64,000 nucleotides of DNA, from NCBI RefSeq assembly GCF_003075435.1, contig NZ_QCZJ01000007.1:124001-188000 (forward strand). Direction: 5' to 3'. Made by a program: the position numbers and the translations under genes. The notes beneath the pieces were generated by a model. The model saw nothing but the letters and a program-made list of their open reading frames with translations. It had not been told where the DNA came from and did no database searches. Positions 53,983-63,347 of this stretch are shown here, one piece after another. Position 1 is the stretch's first letter. Each line of letters begins with the position of its first letter. This stretch comes from Terrimonas sp. (lineage in GTDB: Bacteria > Bacteroidota > Bacteroidia > Chitinophagales > Chitinophagaceae).

Positions 53983-55359
53983 ATGAGATTAAAGGTTTCA
54001 GTTATTGCATGTTTATTATATATTGTGCATGCACCTGCAGATGTATCAGCTCAAATTGTTTCAAAAAAAATAGAAGCGGCTTTTGCGCAGTTTGAAAAAG
54101 ACCCGCAACTGGCCAACGCCATCAGCTCATTATATGTTATTGAAGATAAGACCGGTGCAGTTATATTCGACCGGAACAGCAGGATTGGTTTAGCGCCGGC
54201 ATCAACCCAAAAAACCATTACCAGTATAAGCGCGTATGAATTGCTGGGTAAAACCTTCAGCTATTTCACCTCTTTCTATACCGACGGCGGTAATCTTTAT
54301 ATAGTTCCTTCAGGCGATCCAACCTTAGGTAGCTTCCGCTGGGAAAATACCAAACCGGTAAATGTGTTGCAAAGAATAGCTACAGCTTTGCAACAAAAAA
54401 AAATCACAAACATTTATATTGACAGCAGCGGCTATGAACCGGGAAATATACCCGATGGCTGGATGTGGCAGGACATTGGCAATTATTATGGCGCAGGTTC
54501 AGAAAAGCTTACCTGGCGGGAAAATCAATTTGATATTCTTTTACGATCAGGCAATAAAATTGGAGATCCGGTCAGCATTGCAGCCACAGTGCCCGCCATA
54601 CTTTATCAATATAAGCTGCAATCTTTTGTTAGTTCTGCACGCACCGGCACAGGCGACAATGCCTATATTTATTTACCTGCTAATAACAATGAAGGCATCA
54701 TAAAAGGCACGATACCTGTTAATGAAAAAAGGTTTTCTATTTCAGGGGCTTTCCCTTCAGGCGCTGCGCAATTTGTATTTGAATTAGAGGACACTTTATC
54801 TAAACTGAATATATTGCCTGCTCCTCTGCCCAACAAAAACTCATTTGCAATACCTCCTCAAAATATCGCTCCTGCTCATACAGAAACCTCTCCCCCGCTC
54901 GATTCTATCATTTTCTGGCTAAACAGGAAGAGTGTAAATCTTTATGCAGAAGCGTTGATCAAAACAATTGGTTTAATTAAAAAAGGTTATAGCAGCACAG
55001 ATAACGGAATTAATGTTTTAAAAGATTACTGGAAAGAAAAGGGCATTAGCCCAACAGAATTGAATATGTTTGACGGATCGGGGCTTTCTCCTTTAAACAG
55101 AACTACCACCCACGCACAGGTACAGTTATTGAAATATGCAAAACAGCAACCCTGGTTCACTTCGTTTTATGAATCGCTGCCCTTATATAACGGAATGAAA
55201 ATGAAAAGCGGAACCATCACCAACGTAAAAGGATTTACCGGCTATCATACTTCCGCCTCCGGCAAAACATATATATTTTCTTTCCTGGTTAATAATTATA
55301 ACGGATCAGCAACCGCGCTGGTGAAGAAGATGTATAAGGTGTTGGATAGGGTGAAGTAG
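53983..55359 (+). CDS. dacB: D-alanyl-D-alanine carboxypeptidase/endopeptidase (PBP4 type, S13)
   Basis: A 458-residue secreted protein with a signal peptide (VIACLLYIVHAPADVSAQ). Penicillin-binding motifs are complete: SxxK as Ser74-Thr-Gln-Lys77 in LAPASTQKTI, SxN as RKSVNLYAEALIK, and KSGT in MKMKSGTITNVKGFTGY; FDGSGLSPLNRTT is also conserved. It trims or opens peptidoglycan peptide cross-links in the periplasm. A long hairpin right after the stop is shared with the convergent doxX gene. Confidence 0.93.
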   Translation: MRLKVSVIACLLYIVHAPADVSAQIVSKKIEAAFAQFEKDPQLANAISSLYVIEDKTGAVIFDRNSRIGLAPASTQKTITSISAYELLGKTFSYFTSFYTDGGNLYIVPSGDPTLGSFRWENTKPVNVLQRIATALQQKKITNIYIDSSGYEPGNIPDGWMWQDIGNYYGAGSEKLTWRENQFDILLRSGNKIGDPVSIAATVPAILYQYKLQSFVSSARTGTGDNAYIYLPANNNEGIIKGTIPVNEKRFSISGAFPSGAAQFVFELEDTLSKLNILPAPLPNKNSFAIPPQNIAPAHTETSPPLDSIIFWLNRKSVNLYAEALIKTIGLIKKGYSSTDNGINVLKDYWKEKGISPTELNMFDGSGLSPLNRTTTHAQVQLLKYAKQQPWFTSFYESLPLYNGMKMKSGTITNVKGFTGYHTSASGKTYIFSFLVNNYNGSATALVKKMYKVLDRVK

Positions 55360-55413
55360 TTTGTGGTTTGTAGTTTATGGAATAACTCAAAACCATAAAC
55401 AATAAACCACAAA
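55360..55413. terminator. Bidirectional terminator-like hairpin between dacB and doxX-like gene
   Basis: Arms at 55360-55380 (starting TTTGTGGTTTGTAG) and 55393-55413 (ending TAAACCACAAA) are 21 bases with two mismatches, loop 12. It fills the convergent gap and probably ends both transcripts. Confidence 0.75.
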
Positions 55414-55417
55414 TCCT

Positions 55418-55825
55418 CTATTTCCCCATTACCCCATCCACGCTTGCCTTGCCTGGACCTACCAGTAATATTCCGAGAAATATTGCAAGAAACAAGGCTG
55501 CTTTTTCGCCTTGTGTAAAAATAGCATTACCATGTGCTTTAAATAAAGCAACCGCCATGGCAATTACCAGCGGTATTACAGTAAACCGTGTAAACAATCC
55601 AATCATAACAAAAATAGCACAAAAGAACTCCGCGAAAATTACCATTGCAAGAGAGGTGGTGCTCCCCAATCCCAGGAAATTCATGAAATTATTTTTCTTC
55701 TCAGCAAAATGAACAAGCTTATCATAGCCATGTGGTATCATCATCAGTCCCGCGGTAACGCGTAATACAAATAAAGCAATGTTAAAAGCCCAGTCGGTAT
55801 AGCTGGTAGATAAAAGCCGTTTCAT
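55418..55825 (-). CDS. DoxX family membrane protein
   Basis: A 135-residue protein with four membrane helices: NIALFVLRVTAGLMMIPHGY (with the family's PHG), SLAMVIFAEFFCAIFVMIGL, FTVIPLVIAMAVALF and ALFLAIFLGILLVGPG ending KASVDGVMG. This is the DoxX/SURF4-like family; role unclear, sometimes linked to thiosulfate or redox processes. A good -7 element lies just upstream, so it is transcribed alone. Confidence 0.9.
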   Translation of the reverse strand: MKRLLSTSYTDWAFNIALFVLRVTAGLMMIPHGYDKLVHFAEKKNNFMNFLGLGSTTSLAMVIFAEFFCAIFVMIGLFTRFTVIPLVIAMAVALFKAHGNAIFTQGEKAALFLAIFLGILLVGPGKASVDGVMGK

Positions 55826-55838
55826 TTTTATTTTTTCG

Positions 55839-55846
55839 CAAAAATA
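55839..55846 (-). promoter_or_regulatory. Candidate -7 element of the doxX-like gene
   Basis: On the minus strand TATTTTTG, an exact TAnnTTTG, lies 13 bases before the ATG, with TGTG about 20 bases further upstream resembling the -33 TTTG. Confidence 0.45.
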
Positions 55847-55979
55847 GGCGATACAAACCTTTTATCCACACCATTATAAAACTGATCTTCACAAAAAAAT
55901 TGTTAGTAGTATCTTAGCACGGTTTTACTTTAAGAAAATTGTAACAAAAGAGAGAGGAACTTCGTGCAACGCATGGTTT

Positions 55980-55987
55980 GATATTTG
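55980..55987 (+). promoter_or_regulatory. Weak -7 element candidate of the TPR gene
   Basis: GATATTTG matches seven of eight positions of TAnnTTTG, 28 bases before the ATG. No -33 element at the usual distance. Confidence 0.3.
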
Positions 55988-56015
55988 CGTTTGCCATATA
56001 ACCCATTACACAATT

Positions 56016-59000
56016 ATGCAAAAACGTTTTATTTTGACCGGCATTGCTTTGGCATCTTTTTTTGCAGGAGCAAATGCACAGCAAAGCGCCATCCATACCG
56101 ACCCGGACGCGGCATACAAACAAGCAAAAGAATATTTTCAGAAAGAACAATTCAGCCTGGCTTACCCGGTTTTCAGGGAGTTAAGCCTGGCTACACGCTC
56201 TGCTGATAAAAGCAATAATGGGATTGTATACGATGATATACACTTTTATACTATTGCCTGCCGCCTGCTGCAAAATGAAAGTGTTGCCGCTGATGCTGCT
56301 ATAAACTTTATGCAGGTAAACCACAATCCTTCACTAAAGGAAAGAATGAGTTTTTACCTTGCAGAGTATTATTTCAGAAAAAACGATCTGCGCAATGCGC
56401 TTGCATATTACGAACAAACCGGTACCGGCAATTTAAGCAACCGCCAGGTGGCTGATATGAAATTTCACCAGGGCTACGCTTATTTTTCCATGAACCAGTA
56501 TGAAAAAGCTGCTCCCCTGCTGGAAGCAATAGCTAAAAATGCTTCAGACCCCAATTATAAGGATGCCAATTATTATTATGGCATGGTAGCTTATTCTAAA
56601 AAAAATTATAAAGAAGCACAGGCTGCATTTCAGAAAATTGAAAATGATGCCTATTACAGGAATATCGTACCGGTATATATTGCCAATATATACTATATGC
56701 AGGGGCAAAAAGATAAAGCGCTGAGCTATGGAGAAGATGCCCTGAATAAGCCACAGAACAAAAAAGATGCTTCAATGGAAGAACTGGTAGGGCACGGTCT
56801 TTTTGAAAAAGGAGATTATGCAAAAGCATTACCGCATCTTGAATCTTATGTAAACAAATCAAAAAAAGTAAGTCGCGAAACATTATATGAATTAAGTTAT
56901 TGCTACTATAAGGCAAATAACTTACAAAAGGCAGTTGAAGGATTAAAGCAGCTCAGCGGTGGTGAAGATTCTCTTAGCCAGAATGCCATGTATATATTGG
57001 GAGACGCTTACCTTAAACTGGGAGATAAAGCCAATGCAAGAAACGCGTTTTCTTTCGGCGCTACCAATAATGTAAACCTTTCCCAACGCGAGGTTTCAAA
57101 ATTCAACTATGCAAAGCTTTCGTACGAATTAGGCTACCAGGATATAGCGCTAAATGAATTCAGAAAATTTCTTGATGAATACCCCAATTCTGCATATCAG
57201 AAAGAAGCCGCGGAAATAGCAGCAGGGCTTCTTGCCAACACCAATAATTACCGCGAAGCGCTGAACATACTGGAAAAAATACAATCGCCTTCTGATGCCA
57301 TCAGGAAAATGTATCCCAGGGTACTATACGGCAGGGCAATGGAACTGATAAACGACCAGGATCTGAACGGCGCAAAAACATTATTGGATAAAGCATTGAA
57401 AGATCCAAACAATGCACCGGTTATCTCTTATGTAAACTTCTGGCAGGGAGAGATCGCTTATCGTCAGAACCGGCTGGATGATGCTATTCGCTTTTATAAT
57501 GATTACCTCAGCAATCCCGGCACACCATCCGGAGAAGTGAGTGCAACGAATGCAAAATATAACCTTGGATATTGTTATTACCGCAAAGAGAACTACAGGC
57601 AGGCTGTAAACTTTTTTGACCAGATCAGAAATTCCGCGTTAAATGCAAAACCGGTTGAGCAGGATGCCTATATCCGTGCCGCCGACTGTTATTACATGAA
57701 TAAGGAATTTGCGAAAGCAAGATCAATGTATGGTACGGTGATCAGCAACTCGTGGGCATCTGCAGATTATGCAACTTTTCAAACAGCAATGGTGGCAGGC
57801 GTAAACAGCTCGGGCGGGAAAATCAATCTTCTAAAAAGCTTTGATAAGAAATTCCCGACTTCTATGCTGATACCGGATGCTAATCTTGAAATTGCCAAAA
57901 CATATCTTGCAGATGAAAAATACCGGGATGCAGTGCCCTATTTAAACAATGTTATTAATGCACCGGTTGCAGGCAATTTGAAACCGGAAGCGCAACTGAA
58001 ACTCGGTTTGAGTTATTATAATCTTGATAACAATAATGAAGCGCTTAACCAGTTTAAAAAACTGGTATCACAATTTCCCAACTCACCCGAAGCTGAAGAG
58101 GCAATTGAAAATGCAAAAGCTATTTACACCGCGGAAGGAAGAACAGAGGAATATGTAAATTTCATGAAAAGTGTAGGCAGGTCTGTAACGGTGAATGAAG
58201 AAGAAAATCTTACTTATAAGGCAGCGGAAAACAAATATATAGACAGGGATTATAATGCAGCTTTTACAGCGCTCAATAATTATCTTACCAAATTCCCTGA
58301 CGGAACGCATGCAATAGATGCATGGTTTTTAAGAAGCGAAATTTATAACCAGCGTAAAGACTGGAAAAATGCTTCGGCAGGTTATGGGGAAGTAGCGGAC
58401 CGTGGACCAAGCAGGTATGCGGAAATGGCTGCCTCTACTGCCGGAAGGATATATTATTTTGAGCTGCAGGACTATCCTAAAGCCGAACAATATTTCACAA
58501 AGCTTAAAGAACTGGCAGCAGGTGGCGAAAACCGCCTTGAGGCAATGAGGGGATTATTGCGCAGCCAGTATCAGCAGAAAAAATGGTTGGATGCGGTGCC
58601 TAATGCGCAGGAATTGTTGAAAGAAAAAAATATAAGTGTAGATGATAAGGTGCTGGCATATATGGTAACGGCAAGAAGTCTGCAGGATAAAGGCCAATTC
58701 TCTGAAGCAATACAAAACTTCAGGAATGTGGTAAATATTAATAAGGCTTCGTTTGCAGCTGAAGCAAGGTATGAAATAGCCAATGCATACCTGCAGCTTA
58801 ATGATTTGAAGAATGCCGATAAAGCGGCATTTGAAACCATTAATAAATCCGGTTCGTACGACTTCTGGATTACCAAAGCATATATTTTACTGGGTGATAT
58901 TTATTTAAAAGAAAAAGATTATTTCAATGCAAAAGCAACATTGCAGAGCGTGGTTGACAACAGCAAAATAACAGAATTGAAGAATGAAGCCAGCGACAAA

Positions 59001-59051
59001 TTAAAAAAGGTAATTACTGAAGAAAAGACAGACAGCAAGATCGGCGGCTGA
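56016..59051 (+). CDS. Large periplasmic TPR protein
   Basis: A 1011-residue protein with a signal peptide (MQKRFILTGIALASFFAGANA) and more than fifteen tetratricopeptide-type repeats filling the rest, for example YPVFRELSLATR, MKFHQGYAYFSMNQYEKAAP, ANYYYGMVAYSKKNYKEAQA, NEFRKFLDEYPNSAYQKEA, LNQFKKLVSQFPNSPEAEEA and KAEQYFTKLKELAA. Such long YbgF/BamD-like arrays serve as scaffolds in the periplasm. It lies 20 bases upstream of an outer-membrane barrel gene on the same strand, so the two products probably work as one complex; the arrangement is common in Bacteroidota but its role is unknown to me. Confidence 0.88.
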   Translation: MQKRFILTGIALASFFAGANAQQSAIHTDPDAAYKQAKEYFQKEQFSLAYPVFRELSLATRSADKSNNGIVYDDIHFYTIACRLLQNESVAADAAINFMQVNHNPSLKERMSFYLAEYYFRKNDLRNALAYYEQTGTGNLSNRQVADMKFHQGYAYFSMNQYEKAAPLLEAIAKNASDPNYKDANYYYGMVAYSKKNYKEAQAAFQKIENDAYYRNIVPVYIANIYYMQGQKDKALSYGEDALNKPQNKKDASMEELVGHGLFEKGDYAKALPHLESYVNKSKKVSRETLYELSYCYYKANNLQKAVEGLKQLSGGEDSLSQNAMYILGDAYLKLGDKANARNAFSFGATNNVNLSQREVSKFNYAKLSYELGYQDIALNEFRKFLDEYPNSAYQKEAAEIAAGLLANTNNYREALNILEKIQSPSDAIRKMYPRVLYGRAMELINDQDLNGAKTLLDKALKDPNNAPVISYVNFWQGEIAYRQNRLDDAIRFYNDYLSNPGTPSGEVSATNAKYNLGYCYYRKENYRQAVNFFDQIRNSALNAKPVEQDAYIRAADCYYMNKEFAKARSMYGTVISNSWASADYATFQTAMVAGVNSSGGKINLLKSFDKKFPTSMLIPDANLEIAKTYLADEKYRDAVPYLNNVINAPVAGNLKPEAQLKLGLSYYNLDNNNEALNQFKKLVSQFPNSPEAEEAIENAKAIYTAEGRTEEYVNFMKSVGRSVTVNEEENLTYKAAENKYIDRDYNAAFTALNNYLTKFPDGTHAIDAWFLRSEIYNQRKDWKNASAGYGEVADRGPSRYAEMAASTAGRIYYFELQDYPKAEQYFTKLKELAAGGENRLEAMRGLLRSQYQQKKWLDAVPNAQELLKEKNISVDDKVLAYMVTARSLQDKGQFSEAIQNFRNVVNINKASFAAEARYEIANAYLQLNDLKNADKAAFETINKSGSYDFWITKAYILLGDIYLKEKDYFNAKATLQSVVDNSKITELKNEASDKLKKVITEEKTDSKIGG

Positions 59052-59071
59052 TAATAAACCCACCACGTTTA

Positions 59072-60781
59072 ATGCTTATCAAAAAAATGATCAAAATGCA
59101 AACAAGAATATATATTACCAGGTTATCCATAATCATAAGCGGTATTTTATTTTTATATACGTCCGCAAAGGCGCAGGAGCCTTCAAAAAAACAAACTATT
59201 GAAATCACTTCATCTTTTAAGCCTACTTTAAAGGATGCCGCAAAAATCAATTTCAATGCTGCCCCGCCTGTGCCGGATTCAGCCAGGCCAAAATTCAAAT
59301 ACACCATACCTGTAAATAGCCTTGCCCTGGCTTATCAGCCGGCTGCTGTTACTCCGGCAGCTCTACATATTGATTCAACCGGTAGCTGGTCTGCAACCAA
59401 TTTTATAAAACTTGGTTATGGTAATTTTCAAACACCATATGCACAGGCAGGATTAACGCTTGATAATAAGCCTAACTCGTCTCTTAATATACTCGGGCAT
59501 TATATTTCATCAAAAGGCAGTGCGGTTCCAAGGCAGCAGTATGCTGATGCAGGCGCCAGTGCTTATGGCAGTACTATTAATGCCAACAACCAGGAACTGT
59601 ATGGCAAGTTAGGTTTAAGCAACAAAGCGTATTACCTGTATGGATATGATCAAACGGCTTATACACACAGCAAGAATGAATTATTACAGCGTTTTTTAGG
59701 CATCGATGCAAATATAGGTTTCCGGAATATTGACCCTACCGGTTTTGGATTATTATATCACCCGGATATAAAGGTTTCTTTTTTTAACGACAACCACAGC
59801 AACAGGGAATTTAATGTGGTAGGCGATGTGCCTCTTGAAAAAAAGATCAGCGACGAATTAAGCATTAAACTGGGTATTAATGCCGATTACACGCAATTTT
59901 CACCTAAGTCCTCACCATCCATCAATAATTTTATTTTTACTGTTCCCATTGCCATTAAGTTCAAGAATGAGTCACTTAGCATACATGGAGGGGCTATTCC
60001 ATCCTGGGATAATTCAAACTTCAAGCTCTTGCCTGATCTGATGGCGGATGTAAAACTCAGCGGCGAAGAAGCCATCCTTCAATTTGGCTGGTTAATGCAT
60101 TACGATAAAGGCTCTTACCAACGCTGGGCATCTTTAAATCCTTACCTGGCTCTGCCAACCACATTATTTAACACAAGAATAAATGAAACCTATGGTGGTT
60201 TAAGGGGTACTTTTCTTGAAAAATTCTTCTATAACGCAAAAGTAGGATTGGTACAGTTTTACAATATGCCGCTTTTTGTGAATGACTATGCAACCAATAT
60301 TTTGAATGATGGAAAAACATTTGTAGCATTAAAAGAGGATAAATTAAACGCCTTCCAGATTCATGGCGAAGCAGGTGTGGTGCAGGCAGAAGATTTTTCG
60401 CTGTCAGCAAAATTCAACTGGCTGATGTTTGGCAAACAAAAAACACAGCAGCAACCCTGGGGAATTATACCAAGAGAGCTCAGTGCTGCGCTCCGCTGGA
60501 AAATTTTAAAAGATCTTTGGTTTAAATCTGACCTCTTCTTTTTTGAAGGAGCAAAATATATGAACAGGAGCTTAGGATCTGAAACCGCGAGAAGCCCGGT
60601 TGATCTGAATGCAGGTCTTGAATTTCGTGTAACAAAGCAATTCAATCTGTGGTTGCAGGCAAATAATATATTCAATAACACTTACCAGCGCTGGAACCAA
60701 TATGAAATATACGGCTTTAATATCATGGGTGGAATAGTATTCAATTTTGATAGCTTTACAAAGCCATTGACCAAACAGTAA
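59072..60781 (+). CDS. Outer-membrane beta-barrel protein partnered with the TPR protein
   Basis: A 569-residue protein; three near ATGs are possible, the third giving MQTRIYITRLSIIISGILFL and a clear signal peptide ending AKAQ. A short N-terminal segment (KKQTIEITSSFKPTLKDAAK) is followed by a barrel that ends FNIMGGIVFNFDSF. It is much shorter than a TonB receptor and lacks a plug, although the last strands resemble TonB-dependent barrels (FRVTKQFNLWLQANNIFNN). A terminator-like hairpin follows, then an HU-CCDC81 gene. Confidence 0.8.
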   Translation: MLIKKMIKMQTRIYITRLSIIISGILFLYTSAKAQEPSKKQTIEITSSFKPTLKDAAKINFNAAPPVPDSARPKFKYTIPVNSLALAYQPAAVTPAALHIDSTGSWSATNFIKLGYGNFQTPYAQAGLTLDNKPNSSLNILGHYISSKGSAVPRQQYADAGASAYGSTINANNQELYGKLGLSNKAYYLYGYDQTAYTHSKNELLQRFLGIDANIGFRNIDPTGFGLLYHPDIKVSFFNDNHSNREFNVVGDVPLEKKISDELSIKLGINADYTQFSPKSSPSINNFIFTVPIAIKFKNESLSIHGGAIPSWDNSNFKLLPDLMADVKLSGEEAILQFGWLMHYDKGSYQRWASLNPYLALPTTLFNTRINETYGGLRGTFLEKFFYNAKVGLVQFYNMPLFVNDYATNILNDGKTFVALKEDKLNAFQIHGEAGVVQAEDFSLSAKFNWLMFGKQKTQQQPWGIIPRELSAALRWKILKDLWFKSDLFFFEGAKYMNRSLGSETARSPVDLNAGLEFRVTKQFNLWLQANNIFNNTYQRWNQYEIYGFNIMGGIVFNFDSFTKPLTKQ

Positions 60782-60806
60782 TATAAACCCCAATAACTTA
60801 CATATG

Positions 60807-60834
60807 GGCTGCATATATTGCAGCCTTTTATTTA
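60807..60834 (+). terminator. Intrinsic terminator after the barrel gene
   Basis: Stem GGCTGCA / TGCAGCC with a TATAT loop followed by TTTTATTTATT, 25 bases after the barrel stop. Confidence 0.82.
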
Positions 60835-60884
60835 TTAAGAAGTATCGGCAATCTGTAATTAAATACTACCTTAGTCCCGATTTT

Positions 60885-61526
60885 ATGTTTGATATTCTAT
60901 ACAAATATTTGATTCAGAACAGGTCTGTTGCATTACCCGGGTTAGGGACGCTTGAATTGCAGAAAATTCCTTCTATCAGCAATTTTTCATCCCATGTTAT
61001 TCTACCACCTTCTTACAAAATAATATTTGACGACACACAGGATACTCCTTCAAAAAACCTGTTTCAGTATATTACCTCACAAACAGGTTTAACCGAGTGG
61101 GAAGCTATCAAACAATTGAACGATTTTTCCTTCAACATAAAAATCGGCTTAAAGGAAGGAAAAAAAATCACCTGGAAAAAGGTAGGCGAATTCAGTATGG
61201 AAGACAATGGCATTACCACGCTGGAGTCTGCTAAAATCGAATACGATTTTATGGAACCTGTACCTGCCATAAGAGTAATAAGGAACAATGTTAATCATAC
61301 CATACTTCGGGGAGATACTGAGGTTAGTGAAAGTTTTTTCAGGCAGGAGGAAGCTGAAACAATAACTACAGGAAAAAACAGGAAATGGTGGATAGGTGCA
61401 ATTGTACTTGGGGCAATCGCGCTGCTTTTAATATTTCTTTACTTATACAATAACGGATTTTCTGCAAGTGATTTTTTTAACACTTCAAAACCCGTAATTA
61501 AAGAAACTCCGGCCACTTACCGGTAA
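60885..61526 (+). CDS. Membrane-anchored HU-CCDC81 domain protein
   Basis: From the ATG giving MFDILYKYLIQNRSVALPGL the protein has 213 residues. Two CCDC81-like prokaryotic HU domains are seen: residues ~1-60 (VALPGLGTLELQKIP) and ~62-130 (LTEWEAIKQLNDFSFNIKIG, ITWKKVGEFSMEDNG). A single membrane helix follows at ~170-190 (WWIGAIVLGAIALLLIFLYL), then a short tail. Many relatives carry a C-terminal SPOR domain, which is absent here. It could link DNA or the cytoplasm to envelope components; the role is unknown. Confidence 0.85.
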   Translation: MFDILYKYLIQNRSVALPGLGTLELQKIPSISNFSSHVILPPSYKIIFDDTQDTPSKNLFQYITSQTGLTEWEAIKQLNDFSFNIKIGLKEGKKITWKKVGEFSMEDNGITTLESAKIEYDFMEPVPAIRVIRNNVNHTILRGDTEVSESFFRQEEAETITTGKNRKWWIGAIVLGAIALLLIFLYLYNNGFSASDFFNTSKPVIKETPATYR

Positions 61527-61590
61527 CAGTAACCGGAGCTATCTTTCTTTAATATTATTATTGGGTAATAAATGCAACAATTTTCCCCGG

Positions 61591-62166
61591 TTACATGCCC
61601 TCCTTACCTTCCGGCCCTTCTGTTCCGGCAAAAGCTTTCTCTATCTTATGCATAAGATTTGACACAGGTCCCTGCATTTTATTCGTACGGTCATCAAGAC
61701 TGTTATCATCTAACATCTCCCCTGCCCCGATAGCCGCAGGCAAATGAGAGAGAATATTTGTTCTTTGTTCAGTAAACAAATTTTTCACGGAAATTCCCGT
61801 GATTTCATTCAGATGCTCTCTTATAACCTGCGTTGCACCAGCAAAAACATGATCAAGCCTTTTCTTTACCTCATCATTTGTTACGCCTGCATAATCCGCT
61901 ATTTTAGCAGTCATTTCTTCACTGCCGGCACCAAATACTTCTTCCCGCCATCTGTTAGAAAAGCTATTGCCGAGTATATTATCGGCTTTTTGTTCATCTC
62001 GTGAATATTTATATAGTCCAATTAAAGTAGCAGGAATAGCTGCCTGGGAAAGTTTATCTGCATATACTTCCGCAGCAGCAACAATTTCCTGTGTATTAGG
62101 GTCAATTTTAGGCAGAGATGGTATGCCATCCCGCTGCGCTAATGTTTGTATAAGATTGAGTGCCAT
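61591..62166 (-). CDS. Soluble helical protein of unknown function
   Basis: From the ATG giving MALNLIQTLAQRDGIPSLP the product has 191 residues. It is largely alpha-helical, soluble and acidic, with ADNILGNSFSNRWREEVFG, EEMTAKIADYAGVTNDEV, and ILSHLPAAIGAGEMLDDN; the C-terminus is Gly/Glu-rich (GTEGPEGKEGM). Some parts recall DUF937/YidB-type repeats (helix, ADYAGV), but I cannot assign the family with confidence. Confidence 0.6.
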   Translation of the reverse strand: MALNLIQTLAQRDGIPSLPKIDPNTQEIVAAAEVYADKLSQAAIPATLIGLYKYSRDEQKADNILGNSFSNRWREEVFGAGSEEMTAKIADYAGVTNDEVKKRLDHVFAGATQVIREHLNEITGISVKNLFTEQRTNILSHLPAAIGAGEMLDDNSLDDRTNKMQGPVSNLMHKIEKAFAGTEGPEGKEGM

Positions 62167-62254
62167 AAAATAATATTTATAAGTGTTAATGGCAAAACCA
62201 TACCAAAAAGCAGCAATAACCATCTCAAAAACAATTAATATAATTTAGGCAAAC

Positions 62255-62285
62255 AAAAAAGCTTCACACCAAGTGAAGCTTTTAT
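62255..62285 (-). terminator. Intrinsic terminator after the isomerase-like gene
   Basis: Stem AGCTTCAC / GTGAAGCT with a 5-base loop. On the minus strand it is followed by a run of T; on the plus strand by TTTATT, so it may work both ways. Confidence 0.8.
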
Positions 62286-62308
62286 TATTCCGGTGAAGAA
62301 ATGCTATT

Positions 62309-63253
62309 TTATACTCCCAAAGCCTGCTTTGCAAAAAGCACACATTTTCCAACTTCCTTCACAGCATCTGAGCCTTCGGGTATTTTATATTCCAGTTCTA
62401 TAGAAACAGGTATTTTATATTTCTTTTCCTTCAGCAAATTAAGTATGGCAGGTATGGGCGTATTGCCTTCTCCCCAGGCAAGATTTTCACCACCATTTTC
62501 TTTTGTTTTACGATCTTTTAAATGCATGGAAGTGATGCGATCGTGTTTTGCCTGTATAAGTGCCAGCAAGGTTTCTGCAGTATTATTTCCGCCGGCAGCA
62601 ATATAATGCCCGCAATCAAGATTCATAGAATTGTACGGAGATTGGCTTAATGCAGTATCCCATGCGGTATCGGTTGCCTGTGTATGTGCATGATAACCGA
62701 TATAGACTTTATGCTTAGCTGCGAGTGTGCCTAACCGTTGGGAATGTGCCGGATCTTTAGGCAGCTCAACGGTAACGGAATTTGCACCCAACGCTTTTGC
62801 TGCTTTTAATGCATATTCAATTTCCGCATCGGTATTATTAGGATTTAAAGCGCTGGGTTTAAAAGCGTAAATGCTAACCCCGGCTTTTTCAAACATTTTA
62901 CGGATCTCCTTAAATTTTTCCATTGATGCCGAGGCCCGCCATTCAGCAACCTTTGCTTTATCTTCCGGGATACCGGCATATTTTTCCGGCGCTTCTCCCA
63001 TTAGTTCTACCGCGCTCACACCACTATCAATAATAAACTGAAGCAACTGATGAATATCATGCGGCATACTGCGGTAAGAATAAGTTATTACGCCCACCTG
63101 CACGCCCGAAAATTTTGAATTAGGTTTACCAGGCAGGAATAATCCTTTTGAAAAAACAGATCCTGAAGTAAGCAACCCCAGGGAAGCCATTGAGCCATTC
63201 AATAAAAATGAACGACGTGAAGCATTAAACAATTTATTTTTTTGTGCAGGCAT
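62309..63253 (-). CDS. Tat-exported sugar phosphate isomerase/epimerase-like TIM barrel
   Basis: A 314-residue protein with a strong twin-arginine motif, SRRSFLLNGSMASLGLL, so it is exported folded. The mature part is an AP-endonuclease-2-type TIM barrel as in sugar isomerases and epimerases: VGVITYSYRSM, AVELMGEAPEKY (metal Glu), VYIGYHAHTQATD, NLDCGHYIAAG, TSMHLKDRK and IPVSIELEY provide the usual Glu/Asp/His metal ligands. Substrate unknown; such secreted enzymes are common in sugar-degrading Bacteroidota. No sugar cluster surrounds it. Confidence 0.88.
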   Translation of the reverse strand: MPAQKNKLFNASRRSFLLNGSMASLGLLTSGSVFSKGLFLPGKPNSKFSGVQVGVITYSYRSMPHDIHQLLQFIIDSGVSAVELMGEAPEKYAGIPEDKAKVAEWRASASMEKFKEIRKMFEKAGVSIYAFKPSALNPNNTDAEIEYALKAAKALGANSVTVELPKDPAHSQRLGTLAAKHKVYIGYHAHTQATDTAWDTALSQSPYNSMNLDCGHYIAAGGNNTAETLLALIQAKHDRITSMHLKDRKTKENGGENLAWGEGNTPIPAILNLLKEKKYKIPVSIELEYKIPEGSDAVKEVGKCVLFAKQALGV

Positions 63254-63347
63254 AAATAAATTTTTAAATGAATAGGGTTACTAAGATATGCTTTGTAAAC
63301 GAAAATAACAGGATATGTGCAAAGAGAAGATATATTATGGCTTATTA

